A stretch of 64,000 nucleotides of DNA, from positions 165,001 to 229,000 of the forward strand of contig JARFJB010002039.1 of assembly GCA_036346205.1 (NCBI GenBank), given 5' to 3'. The position numbers and the translations under genes are program-made. Position 1 is the first letter of the stretch, and every line of letters starts with the position of its first letter. The stretch is from Vesta saturnalis (taxonomy: Eukaryota; Arthropoda; Insecta; Coleoptera; Lampyridae). Positions 46,539 to 57,280 of the stretch are shown in pieces. The notes beneath the pieces are model-generated. The model had not been told where the DNA came from, searched no databases, and worked only from the letters and a program-made list of their open reading frames with translations.

Positions 46539-46634
46539 ATGGAAGCAGCAGCCTTAGGAAAGGGTTTACATATAAAACCATATAAACGAGGTTTAAGCTT
46601 ATATTTACAACCGTATGCAAAGAACTCCTACTGA
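46539..46634 (+). CDS. Small basic ORF of Polinton (about 31 aa)
   Basis: It reads MEAAALGKGLHIKPYKRGLS and ends at a TGA (46632-46634), overlapping the start of the protease region in another frame. Short glycine/lysine/tyrosine-rich tails of this sort occur just before the protease in Polintons. It could equally be the C-terminal end of a larger upstream gene now lost. Confidence 0.4.
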   Translation: MEAAALGKGLHIKPYKRGLSLYLQPYAKNSY

Positions 46635-47005
46635 AGCTACCACACCACGCCTTAAGTAATATTGAGCTATCAAAATTTGTTGAGCAATTAAAGATCCACT
46701 ACTTTAGAGGAATATATATGCGCGATAATTTACCTACACGGATCCATACAAATGAATGAGGTATCGTGAATCTGGACGATCAAAACAACAAGGGAACGCA
46801 CTGGCCAGCTTACATCAAGCGTAATAGGCATATTACATATTTTGATAGCATAGGGCATATTAAACCACCCGTTGAATTACTCCACTATTTTAAAAGTGAT
46901 GGTATCAAAAACATAATTGCTTATGACTTTACCAAGGTGGAACATTTAAACACAAACAACTGTGGTCATTTGGTCCTACGATTCTTATATGACTGTTCGT
47001 TCTGA
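46631..47005 (+). pseudogene. Polinton cysteine protease (adenain/ULP1-like)
   Basis: The frame begins near LKLPHHALSNIELSKFVE and contains GIYMRDNLP, a TGA at 46757-46759 where the family normally has Cys (NE-stop-GI), then NLDDQNNKGTHWPAY (catalytic His), ITYFDSIGHI (acidic residue) and LNTNNCGHLVLRFLY (catalytic Cys), ending with TGA at 47003-47005. The family matures capsid proteins. The catalytic His, Asp and Cys positions are all still present; the only visible lesion is the single nonsense codon. The minor capsid gene follows after 17 bases. Confidence 0.8.
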
Positions 47006-47022
47006 TTGACAGTAGTCGTTAC

Positions 47023-47718
47023 ATGGTCGTAATGTCGTACACATTTACATTTACCGGTAAAAACTCTATCTCGCAAGCCACCTTTAATCCACCGATTTTT
47101 CTTGATAATGAGCCGGAATATGTAATGGGGCTGAGTAGTTTTGAATCTTTCAATACTATACAAAACGTTACTTCAAAAATAACAAACTTGTATTTGGAAA
47201 AGAGAGAATTACAATACCGCCAGGATCATACGAAATTACGGATTTGAATAAATATATTAAGGAGACAGTGAAGAAATTAAGAGGATATATTACTTTACGA
47301 GCGGATAATAATACTATGAAAGCGACACATGACATTAACTTCAATATAGAAAATTGGATTGGACCTACACTGGGATTTAACAAGACTGTTTACCAAGGTA
47401 AAAAAGTGCATAACTCTAATACTCTATACTCTATATAATCCTATAAGCATTATCAAAATTAACTCCTTAACTATCGAGTGTAATATAACAAGTGGCAGTT
47501 TTAAAAATGGTGAGTCATCACACATAATTCATCAATTCTTCCCCAGTGTGCCAGATGGATTAAAAATAATTGAATCCCCTCAACACGTCATCTATTTACC
47601 TATCAATACATCTACCATTTCAACAATAACACTTAAAATAGTAGACCAAGACGGAGATCTCATCAGTTTTAACGGGGAAGTCATAACGATAGGACTACAT
47701 TTAAAGAAAGTGTGGTGA
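47023..47718 (+). pseudogene. Polinton minor capsid (penton-like) protein
   Basis: The gene starts MVVMSYTFTFTGKNSISQAT and LDNEPEYVMGLSSFESFNTI. A frameshift near 47213 leads to GSYEITDLNKYIKETVKK. A second near 47425 leads to SLTIECNITSGSFKNGESSH, IIHQFFPSVPDGLKII, PQHVIYLPINTST and IVDQDGDLISFNGEVITIGL, stop at 47716-47718. Layout and beta-rich pattern agree with the penton-like minor capsid of Polintons, located between protease and major capsid. Assignment is by recognised family pattern and position. Confidence 0.7.
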
Positions 47719-47721
47719 CGG

Positions 47722-47873
47722 GGTATAATATATGTGCATGTAACGAGAGCAAGGTGAACTATAAAAGATTGAAGCGTGGAAACGCAAAAGTCAGTAATCG
47801 TTCAGCGATCAAAGCATTGGCAGCGCAGAACAAAGCATTCTTGGAAAGTCTCGGTTTTACAGTACTACAATGA
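47722..47873 (+). CDS. Small Polinton ORF upstream of major capsid
   Basis: An open stretch ending ALAAQNKAFLESLGFTVLQ with the stop TGA overlapping the next start codon as ATGA (47870-47873). It is basic (VNYKRLKRGN). No in-frame ATG precedes the conserved part, so the start is unclear. It sits in the position of the short protein that precedes the hexon-like capsid gene in several arthropod Polintons; function unknown. Confidence 0.45.
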
Positions 47874-48003
47874 GTATATTAAACGTTAACGAAAAAGTTG
47901 TCGTTGATAATGCGATAGTAAATTCCGAACTGCACACCCATCAGCCATACACTACGAGATTTGGTAACAATGACGAAATCAGGATACCCATTCAAGAAGA
48001 CAT
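47870..48003 (+). pseudogene. Polinton major capsid protein, N-terminal part
   Basis: The ATG at 47870 opens MSILNVNEKVVVDNAIVNSE and ends in EIRIPIQED at the insertion point. This is the N-terminal strand region of the hexon-like double-jelly-roll capsid protein. The same gene resumes at 49891 in frame once the insertion and one ACAT copy are discounted. Confidence 0.75.
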
Positions 48004-49886
48004 TGTAACGATCCAGATCCTTATCTTAATTAACTACCCTTAATTAAATCCTATTATCCCGCAATTGCATTCCTGTCAATTGCGCACCTTTCCCACCAAA
48101 ATCCAACTCCCAAAACCAAAATCTGTAATAATTCTCCTTCCACCTAACCCAATCCCTATAAAAACGACCGCAGTCCTAAAACACTCCACTTCTCCTAGAG
48201 AAAACCACCTGATTCACTTCACCTGATTAACTTCACCTGATTAACTTCACCTGATTCACTTCACCTGATCCACTTCTCCTAGAGAAAACCAGACCTGATC
48301 CTTTCTTATAAATTGGAAAAAAACCAAACACCAGCTCCTTTTACACCTGAATCTAACTTACATACACAAACAGTACACGTCGCCTCCTGGTGTCAAACCT
48401 TGGGAACGATACACAAACAGTACAAGTTCAGTCGCCTCCTGGTGTAAAACCTTGGGAACGATACATACACTCAGATTACACGCCGCTTCCTGGTACCTTA
48501 ACATACAAACATCTTCACAGGTTTTAGAACCGTGCGTTTTTGTTTTGTTGTTAAACCTCCCCTACAAGCGTTACTCAAGTGACGTAGAGTAGACTTAGTT
48601 CCAACCCGTTAACGGCGACAAGCCGCTGACAAACAAAAACACCATTTTCCCGAACTCACCGGTGTAAACCGTTTAGTTCGACTTCCCAACTTCTAGGCGA
48701 AAGCCAAAGACGCTCCATAACCTGACTTTGTATACACACTACACGATACAAAAACCCCAAACACATATCAATTTATTTCCTGTAACTATACCAGAAAATC
48801 ATTTTTATTTTAATTCCTGATTAACTTTCATTTTTTATAAAATCCTGTTTAATTTACATTATCAACAAAGCCTGAATAGAGTCCAGATTTCTATAATCAA
48901 TTTTGATATGATAATAAAAATTGCATTGTATTCACAAAGAAAAGTAAATGTGTAAAATTCCATTATATTAAAACACGTGCAAAAGTTTAACCATTTTAAA
49001 TACAATCTTTGAGCTTTTCCGTTAATGCAAATAATTACGATTTTCACAATTAAAAGTTCTTACATTTTACTTAACGAAGCTTAATTAAGCCGAGTTAAAG
49101 AAGATTACCATCTCAGAATATCATTTTAAGGCCCAAATAATCCATTAATTACGAATTCAACTTTGCATATAAAGAAGTAAATATTCAAAATTTATCAACA
49201 CTCACCGGTAAAGGAAAATCGACCGTATTGACTTCGATCATTTTTTCCAAAGCATAACCCCTTCTTTCATATCCAGATCCAGGCCCGTAAGGCATATTGG
49301 TAAAAGATAGGATTACTCTATCATCACTAACTAAGGCCCCTAATTTAACTAAAAAGATTAAAATAATTCGTTTTAAACACTGATAAACAACGCCCACCAT
49401 TCTACAATATCAGGCCGGTAAGGAAGCCGCCTATAATAGATTTTTTTCTTTCATTCAAAAATTATAATTAATAATTTAAAATAATTATTCCACAGTTAAT
49501 TAACAAAGAGCACTAATAAACAACCCCTGTTTATTAGAGAGCAAACGTTGGGGGTATGTAAACTATTAATTCTTCTAATTACAGTACAATTTCGAGACCT
49601 GTAGAGCAGCAACCCACCATACACCAGTGTCCAGAGTTGCCCAACCAGAGAAGCAGAAAAGTTTCAAATATATATTTTTTAGTTAAGTTTTAAAGTACAA
49701 TTTTTATTTATTTTGTTTAAACCTATCAATTGATAAAATAAATGCCTGTTTTAAATTGAGGTTGTTGTAAACAGTGTCGAACTCACCACCAGTTTCCGAA
49801 TTGAGCATAAAGCATAAAAGGGTATACCAAATTTAAAAACATTAAAATTTTCTTTTCTCATAATTCCCTTATAAAAGGGTGTTATA
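48004..49886. mobile_element. 1.88-kb LTR-like insertion in the capsid gene
   Basis: The block begins TGTAACGATCC and ends GTGTTATA, with imperfect TGTAAC/GTTATA inverted termini, and is flanked by the 4-bp duplication ACAT (48000-48003 and 49887-49890). Its left third contains tandem repeats: about five 14-bp units CACCTGATTAACTT from 48206, a duplicated CACTTCTCCTAGAGAAAACC block (48187, 48270), and a duplicated segment around CGCCTCCTGGTGTCAAACCT near 48390-48470. Ends and duplication size fit a solo LTR of a Gypsy-like element whose final CA has decayed. The family is not identified. Confidence 0.65.
49185..49400 (-). CDS. Exon-like ORF inside the insertion
   Basis: A 71-codon minus-strand frame begins with a hydrophobic stretch (IILIFLVKLGALVS), then DDRVILSFTNMPYGPGSGYE and RRGYALEKMIEVNTVDFPLP. 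The conserved-looking part is bounded by a TTTTTAG acceptor-like site (about 49351) and an ACCG/GTGAGT donor (about 49203), as expected for an internal coding exon of roughly 150 bases. I do not recognise the protein. It may be a fragment of a host gene exon captured by the insertion, or a chance open frame. Confidence 0.35.
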   Translation of the reverse strand: MVGVVYQCLKRIILIFLVKLGALVSDDRVILSFTNMPYGPGSGYERRGYALEKMIEVNTVDFPLPVSVDKF

Positions 49887-49890
49887 ACAT

Positions 49891-50840
49891 GTGCACTTTA
49901 CAATCAGAAAGCTATGTCTACGTAGAGGGAAGATTGTTGAAGCAGGATGATACCGCGCGGTTTGTTAATAATGGTATCGCATTCTTATTGAGTGAAATTC
50001 CATACGAAATGAATGAAATAGTGGTGGATTTCGTAACTAAAGTAGGAATAACGTCGACAATGAAAGGATTGGTATCATTGACGTTTAATGATCTCGCTCG
50101 TTATGAAAATGCGGGATGGTTTCCTACCTCAAACAGCACACTAACAAATGCACAAGCGTATTTTAATGTTTGTATACCTATGCGACTGCTACTCGGCTTT
50201 GCTGAAGACTACAATAAACTGATTTTGAATATCAGACAAAAACTGGTTTTAATTTAATATTTATAACGATGCAGTAATTACAACTGCTGATGAAGCATTA
50301 AAGGTTAACAAAGATAAAATATATTGGAACGTTCCGCATACCATTCCAGCATTAGCGGAGGAATAGGCGTTAACCAAGTACATTGATAAAAATGTAAATA
50401 CTCCAGTCACATTTAGAAGTTGGGAAACTCACATATATCCCGCCGTTCCAGCAACAGATAAGCATACATGGGCAATCAAAACATCTACTAGTACAGAAAC
50501 ACCTAGATACATTATTATAGGATTTCAAACTCGGCGAGAGAATAATGTGCTGCAAAATATGAGCAGATTCGGTAAATGTGCACTAAATATAATTAGGGTG
50601 TTTCTTAACACGGACCGTTATCCGTATGACAATTTAAACGTTCATTATGATAACAATTGCTTTCCTACGTTGTATGAAATGTTTGCTAAATTCCAAATGT
50701 CATATTATCAAAGAGATGGACAACCATTACTCACACCTACGCAATTTATGTCAGATACACCATCGATAGTGGTAGATTGCTCAAATCAAAAAGAGATATT
50801 ACGCTCTAAAGCTGTAGTTCTTCGTGTAGAATTTTTTTAA
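49891..50840 (+). pseudogene. Polinton major capsid protein (hexon-like), main part
   Basis: It continues with TLQSESYVYVEGRLLKQDDT, NEIVVDFVTKVGITSTMKGL and CIPMRLLLGFAEDY. A frameshift near 50250 leads to YNDAVITTADEALKV, a TAG at about 50366, FRSWETHIYPAVPA, YIIIGFQTRRENNV, VFLNTDRYPYDNLNVHYDNN and YQRDGQPLLTPTQF, ending at 50838-50840. Block order and length agree with the double-jelly-roll major capsid protein. Lesions are the 1.88-kb insertion, one frameshift and one nonsense codon. Confidence 0.8.
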
Positions 50841-50904
50841 TTTTTAAATCACCGTACCCGTAGCATACGTTAGATTCAGGGAGTCGCGTTTCAGCTACTT
50901 GGTT

Positions 50905-51185
50905 AATGCATAACCAGCACTGTATAAAATGGGAAGAGGGGCATACACAGCGACATCACTTTCGAAGAATTCTCAACCGATTGATTAACCCAACAGATTG
51001 TGTCTATGTCAAGGGTAGAGAGAAAGCAGATTACATCAAAAAATGTTTGCCCGGTCCGTTATTGAACTTGATAAACATCCCGCTCTTCCTGCTTTGCAAC
51101 CAGTTTGTTTCTATCATTCTCAATCACCATGCAACTGCGCTCTGGCTAATGTATACTATCTGTCTGATACATATGTAATGCAATA
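50905..51185 (+). pseudogene. Small conserved Polinton-associated gene, function unknown
   Basis: The frame gives FRRILNRLINPTDCVYVKGR, EKADYIKKCLPG, and after a frameshift near 51055 LDKHPALPALQPVCFYHSQS and PCNCALANVYYLSDTY, stop 51183-51185. An AATAAA polyadenylation-type signal overlaps the stop. The C-terminal Cys/His pattern (C..H.....C.C) suggests a metal-binding tail. I recognise the KGREKADY block from arthropod repeat-encoded proteins but not a function. Confidence 0.45.
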
Positions 51186-51437
51186 AACTCTGTACGCTTT
51201 TTTGAATAAAAAATTGTAAATATTTATTATATTTATTTCTTTATATCACACATTATTTTGTACATTCTGTATATATTCTCTCGATAAGGAATTGTTACAT
51301 AATAATAATATATAGTTCACAAAGTGACTACTCAAACTGAGATGTTACCTTGGTTTGCAGATTACCGTTAACTAATATTACTACTAGTTTCCTTATGGGG
51401 AGAATATATCTAAAGCTACCAAGTGTCAGTACCCAAA

Positions 51438-53122
51438 CTATCGTATACCTGCTGGATCATACAAATTCATTTCCCTAGCAACCTCCAGTAAACCGCTCAG
51501 CGGATCGACGTTCTCCAATTCGGTAATTCTCCAATGCCCCCACGCCAATGTTGAACATGTATCACGTAACCGATACCGTTTGTCATCCTGGGACCTAAAG
51601 GCAATTTTTTCTAATATTTATGTATAAATATCATGTAACGTTGCTCGAAACACAAGCAATTTACACATTACTATTTTATAAGACGCCTCTGCAACAGCTT
51701 TGTAGTCTACCTCCGTCAACATTATTTGAATAACAACTTTCTTAACTCCTTTAGCTTTCATAACGACTTCGTTGTCAGCAAGCTTTAAACAATACGATTT
51801 TGATCCAGCACCATAAAAATAGTGGATCGCTTTCCCTCCATACTCATCTTTCATTCTTCCGACGACGGATGTATTCGTTGTAATACCATGCAGACTGTTT
51901 TGATAGTTGGATGAGTCATATTCATAAACATTATTCCGCATATCGGCATACACATCATCAGTTGTTATTTAGACAATTAAAATTAATTATTACTGTAATG
52001 ACTGCGCAAGATATCATAAAAAAAACGATACATTATAATTTACGAAAGATCCAAAATACTAAATCCGACATATACGGGTTTGTCATACGTAACAAGATAT
52101 TTCGACAATTCCACCGCAAATAAGTTGTTCGTGAATTGAATAATTGTGGTTTTGCGACGTACCGTGCTAGACCCACACGACGACCGTTATTTTTCTAATG
52201 CGTTAATAACTTGATAACTCTTCTTTTGTCAGCATTCTCCATTGTTTTACCAAATATACCATTGTTCATACATATAAAGAAATCCTTTTCGAATTTGTTC
52301 TTTGCTTGATTTCGGACAGCTGTGTTAATGTCTATGTATGGCACTAGCCATGGACTTTGGCGAAAGCGTAAAACCCTGTGAATATGAGCATCAATTAAAC
52401 CATGTTCTATATATTCTTTTAAATATCGGAAATGTATAACATAATTGGTCTTATCACACAGGTTCGGAATTAGCTTCTCCTCCTTGGAAGTTGGTGCGCA
52501 GATCATTTTAGGGCAAAAAGGGTACTCATTGTGTTCATCATGCAGGTGGTGTGGATAGTGTATATCTACCTCAAGTATATACCCAATGTCAGCATCATCA
52601 TTAATCTTCAGTACATCAAAGTTTTGAATTTCTTCTTCAGTTAACCACATAAACCCATCATGAGGGAGATATTGCCGCATACTCCATCCGTATAAATTCG
52701 TGGCATCTAAATACTGTAAAAATACGTTGGGACGATTAGGATCATAACTTGAAACAAACTCGTTGTTAGCAATACTTCTCCGTTTGATACAAGTACTCAC
52801 TCCACCACGAGTACCTTTCTTAAAAAAGTGGTACATATCCATATCAGTTAATAATTCTAGCTTTACTTTAGTACATTTCAACATAGCATCCCACGCTAAT
52901 CCGGGTAGAGTAACATACTGTGCCGGTTCTAACCCATACACGCCCAGACAGAGCCGCCCAAAGTTTTCGAACACGTAATCCAACAGCAGCACGTCTGATT
53001 TTAAATATATATCAGCATAATCACCGAGTGTATTACACTTAAAGTGATCCCATACCTATAGGACGCGACAGCATTCTTCATCGGATATATTTGGTGATTT
53101 GTATAGGGCCAATACTTTCATG
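51438..53122 (-). pseudogene. Polinton type-B DNA polymerase (C-terminal part)
   Basis: Minus strand, in order: KSPNISDEECCRVL, a TAG near 53062, CNTLGDYADIYLKSDVLLLD, ALEPAQY-type LEPAQYVTLPGLAWDAML, polymerase motif A FLQYLDATNLYGWSMRQYLP, motif B KFEKDFFICMNNGIFGKTME, then PVYVGFSILDLS in a shifted frame, TDDVYADMRNNVYEYDSSNY, SVVGRMKDEYGGKAIHYF, a stop near 51618, and FRSQDDKRYRLRDTCSTLAW to the stop at 51438-51440. The family copies the element by protein-primed synthesis. The motif C (DTDS) segment between 51953 and 52195 is not found in any frame, and the N-terminal exonuclease region is missing. Confidence 0.85.
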
Positions 53123-53886
53123 TTTTAGAATGAGCAATAATTCTACGATGATTATATGACTTAAAAGCCTCCTAGTACAATGTTATTTTTGGTAATGGTT
53201 AATAACTAAGCTTTTAATAAATAATAGATGACTATTATTGAAAAGTCCAAAATAACACTCCACAACACTCTTATTTTCTTGGCAATGTCTGTTAACATAT
53301 TCTTTCCCTTTACTAAGAACGACAGCTGTGTCTGCCATTAAAACGCTTAAATATTATATAAAAAGTAAATGTAAACATACGATTTCAAACAAAAACGACA
53401 ATTATTTTATTCATGAATGAAGAAAAAAACTAAAGTTTACATTTTCAACACATATCAACTGCGTCTCCGTGCAATACATGTCAATTATGGAAAGTCATAA
53501 AATAAAACTTAATGTTGCATCTACTAGATTAGAAAAATGGATAACTATGTTGATAAATCTGGATCTGCGGCAGGAACTGTAACAAAGAAAATACACCGAC
53601 GTATCACAAAAAAATCCAAAGTACCGACCGCTCATTGTTAGAAGATGGTAAGGATGCAGAAATAAACATTAAATCTGTATTAGGGCATTGAATGCTATTA
53701 TGGGGAAGCACGAGCTGTGTCAGTAGCATACATCTATAACAGCAATGTTTCTTTATCGATTTTTTTTTAATGTTGCAAATGTTCAGAGTATTCTTGATCA
53801 AACTTAATAGCCCTTTTGTAATTAGTAATATTACACTAAAGTCTAAATAACATACAAACGTGTTATTCAATGAGTAAATGTGCACT
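53123..53886. other. AT-rich DNA, nothing recognised
   Basis: The polymerase similarity stops at about 53.12 kb. No exonuclease domain, integrase or terminal repeat follows. Confidence 0.45.
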
Positions 53887-53960
53887 GAGATAGAACTGCA
53901 CGTGTTTTTTTAGCCCTTAATCACATTTAAGGGCTAAAAAAACACGTGCAATTCTATCTC
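53887..53960. repeat. Near-perfect 74-bp hairpin
   Basis: Arms 53887-53920 and 53927-53960 (34 bp each) are reverse complements with one mismatch, separated by the 6-base loop TCACAT. The arms contain CACGTG next to a T7/A7 run and TAGCCCTTAA. No transposase is near; it could be a very short foldback or MITE-like unit or a structured RNA/DNA element. Confidence 0.8.
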
Positions 53961-55990
53961 GATTTATATCTTTTTTAAACGGGATTGGAGAGCGTATATT
54001 ATAGTTGGAATTTTAGTCTTAATCAATTCGAGGAAAGAAAAAGAAAGTATGCTGTTTCTGAAAGCGCTATGTTCGCATATTTAACAGAGTATAGATCGTG
54101 ATTCTTACTATCTAACTGAATTTTGGACGTGTCGGCGTCAGTTAATCAAGGGAGGAAACTAGATTGAAGGAATACACATTTCAAACAAGCGGGGTTAGAA
54201 AATGTCCAAACACGAAGTACACCTTCCGGAAAGTTCATTTTGGAATTTTCTACACTTTTCAAACAACGACTTAAAAATAAAAAGTTGGTGTGGGTGTTAC
54301 TCTGAGCATATACACGAGTAAGTATACTGTGTGTAAATGTTCTGAATCGATCAATAATAATCTCGGAAAAGTGTTCTCTTGGACACTGGTGTGGTAATTA
54401 TGAGCAAGCAAGGAAAAATGGGTGACCCAGAGACGGTAGACAGATAGAAGTTAATGGTTCCTGCTGTGTTGGAAGGCAGAGTGTGTTATAACAAGAGGTA
54501 TGTAGATAATGGGTTGTGATTTTAAATGGATCGGAGTCGTGTATCGCGGCGCACTGACGCTTATACCGTACGTAATCAGTGAATGTGGTTGAGGTGGTAT
54601 TGCAGTGGGGATTCTTGCATAGAGATCGCAAAATAATTTCATACGACACAAGAAGGGAAAATGACTATTTTAAATGAATGCAAATTTGTATCCTGAAGGG
54701 CAGGTAACTGATTTGATGATCGATTTCAGAAAATGATCCGTGTCTGTCTGTGTGTAGACAGATTTTTCCAGAAATTGTAGTACACAAGAAAACTAAAATT
54801 GAAAGTTAATGTTTTGGGTATTTGGAAGCGCATTGCGAGGACTACATAAAGAATGGCCAGTAGGCTTGAAAATTGGTCCAGCGATTCTGATTAGAGTTAA
54901 CTTATTTTTTCCTACTACATAATTCTGTGAAAATACATTGCTATTATAGAGATTACGTATACATGCATAAGTCTAATTAAAGTTTACTCAGAAACAACCA
55001 ACGCAAGAAATGTTACTATATGTGAGACAAATGATTTCTCAACAATACCGCTTACTGTAGATATAAGACAAATGTAGATACCGAACAAATACAAACACGT
55101 GTAGGTGAAATACGTATTTAAAACAGAGAAGTTTAAACAAATCTTCCATAATATTTTCAACACTCGAGTAATAAATAAGAAATAATACGAAGAGGTGTGA
55201 TATAACTTAAGTATATGTATATAATTTACACAACTTACTTACGTAATTTACGGTTTTGGCAGTCTTGATAAGCGACATATGGTATAAGCGTAAATTTTCT
55301 CTAGCCTGTGTTGCGATTTACATACACTTCTGTAGAGATAAGCGAAAGCCAGATGTACCTCAGTAGAGTCCGCAGGTGATGGCGCTAATAGCTGCAAGTA
55401 CCCAGAATAATGTAACCCTTGTAGAAAGTGTTTACGGAAGGTAGCGTAAATCAGTAGTATAGAATAAGATGTGGAACGTGGTATAATAAGTCGAAACTAA
55501 TTTTCTAACCATTCTATTTTCGAAACTTAACTTGGGAGTAAGAACATTTTCAATACTTTTGTCAGCTTAAATTTACATATTCCAAAATGAATTGGGTATG
55601 TTTAATTAATGTAACGAGGAGAAATATTTCAGGTTGTAGCTGTCATTGTCCAAAACAAATTACCTGTACCACTAGATGGAATTTATGCAATACTAATATA
55701 TAAGTTAGAATAAAAGAAAAGAAGAAACAGAAAAGTATATAGCATTAAGTAAGCAAATTTTATTGTAGAAATATGTAAATGCACATGTATAAGTGATTAT
55801 TTGTTGAAATATAATTTAAATAAAACATACTGATCAGCAGTTGTGTAACGTAAGAATTTGTCTAAGGAGAAACGTTCATGTGTATTTACACGAACTTCAG
55901 AACGAAACGAGGAATGTGTAGTAAAATATCGTTGGATTACCGCGTTATCATCCTGTTCTCAGTAGTAGTAGCTATAAGGGTTTTATTTCT
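53961..55990. other. AT-rich DNA, nothing recognised
   Basis: Only chance ORFs are present. Confidence 0.4.
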
Positions 55991-55994
55991 AACC

Positions 55995-56315
55995 TACCTT
56001 GGCTTGCGCATTTGCATTTGCGTGTACGTTTACGTGTGCGTGTGCGTGTTCGTACATAAGTGTGTGCGTGTGGGTGCGTGCGTGTGCGTTTGGATGTACG
56101 TCGATATATGTTAGTACAACACGTACGTACTTAAGATTTCGTATTTAAGTTTATTTCTATTCTCCTGGAGCTGATTAGATTTTGGCAGAAATTTAGCGAC
56201 GAGGAGAGTTCTTTAAATATTTCTGAAACATGTATATTTCAAAGATATAAAAATACCAACATATGTATAGATCTGGAACATATCGATTAATTATGTTCTA
56301 TGCAACTTTAAGGAA
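55995..56315. repeat. Diverged single copy of palindrome-arm repeat
   Basis: A G/T/C-alternating tract (about 56010-56100) is followed by CTCCTGGAGCTGATT, AAGATATAAAAATACC, an AGATCT block and ATCGATTAATTAT. The same order occurs in the left palindrome arm at 10755-10945. It is a solitary copy, so the arm sequence belongs to a dispersed repeat family that carries its own short GTGC tract. Confidence 0.7.
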
Positions 56316-57077
56316 GTAGCGGCAAAAAGGTAGAATTTAGGTGTTAGTTCAAATTTATTTAATATCTGAATAAGGATTAACCCTATATAAAAATTTGTAA
56401 ATATATATTTTTTTTAATTTTAATTTTACAAATTTTTATATAAAGTTTCTTAGTACAAAGCCAAATAAGTCTAAAGATTGATTAAATAAGATATAAAATG
56501 CCTAATCTGTATTATTGATATTTTTATACTAAGAATTTTTATATTTAGAATTTTTTTTGAAGTTACCACTTGGATGTCGATTAAGCAGTATCTTAGATGA
56601 AGGTTTATACGTCTATCTGACAGATTATTATTGGGAATTTCCACTTTGTAGATTGGAAGGTCGTGTATTGTTACACACCAGATATTTTCTCTTCACAATG
56701 AAAAACAATTTATACCAGTAATCTGCACAATGATAGTACGATCGTTACCTACTTATATTTGAAAATTACTCCTCGGTAGAAAATGCTTTCACACGTGGTT
56801 ATAAGTAAAAGGTGATGAATTAAATTTGGTTCAGTTACATCATTCGTAATTTTGACATATAACTTAGATTCAAAACACGATTTTGTTAGAAAATATGAAA
56901 ATATACCGAATCGCCAGAAACAATAACGGTGTGTACTAAAACCGTGTTACTGACATTGGATAGATAAATCTAAAATGCAACGCTAGATAAACTTATTCCA
57001 CTTTTACTTTCAAGAATCATTCATTTATCTAAAACTTTAGGTTCTAATCAAAACTTTAAACAGCTACCTCTAATACA
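56316..57077. other. AT-rich DNA, nothing recognised
   Basis: No coherent coding, RNA or terminal-repeat signal. Confidence 0.4.
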
Positions 57078-57280
57078 AACTTGTACACTTTCATCATCAT
57101 TACACATATTAAAATACTTATGTTTTTTTTCGGGTTTTTAATTGTGTATTTGTATATTAATGTAATACAATATAAACGTTTCCATAACACTTACAGTTAT
57201 CTTCGTCAGTAGTAATATCTATTAAAATTGTTAAAGATGAAACAATTTTGTGAAATTTGAAAACAGGCATACGCATGCTA
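57078..57280 (+). repeat. Dispersed repeat, copy B (pair with 31.4 kb)
   Basis: It shares ACTTACAGTTATCTTCGTCA and AATATCTATTAAAATTGTTA with 31425-31640, in the same orientation, plus the upstream ACACTTTCATCATCATTACA region. Confidence 0.7.

Larger units (their letters stand above)
46520..53122. mobile_element. Polinton/Maverick remnant
   Basis: In order: a small basic ORF, cysteine protease, minor capsid, small ORF, major capsid and a small conserved gene, all on the plus strand, then protein-primed type-B DNA polymerase on the minus strand. This set identifies a Polinton/Maverick, a large self-synthesising DNA transposon with virus-like capsid genes. I found no retroviral-type integrase, packaging ATPase or long terminal inverted repeats, so this is an incomplete segment of what is normally a 15-20 kb element. 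All main genes carry stops or frameshifts, and the major capsid gene is split by a 1.88-kb insertion. Confidence 0.85.
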
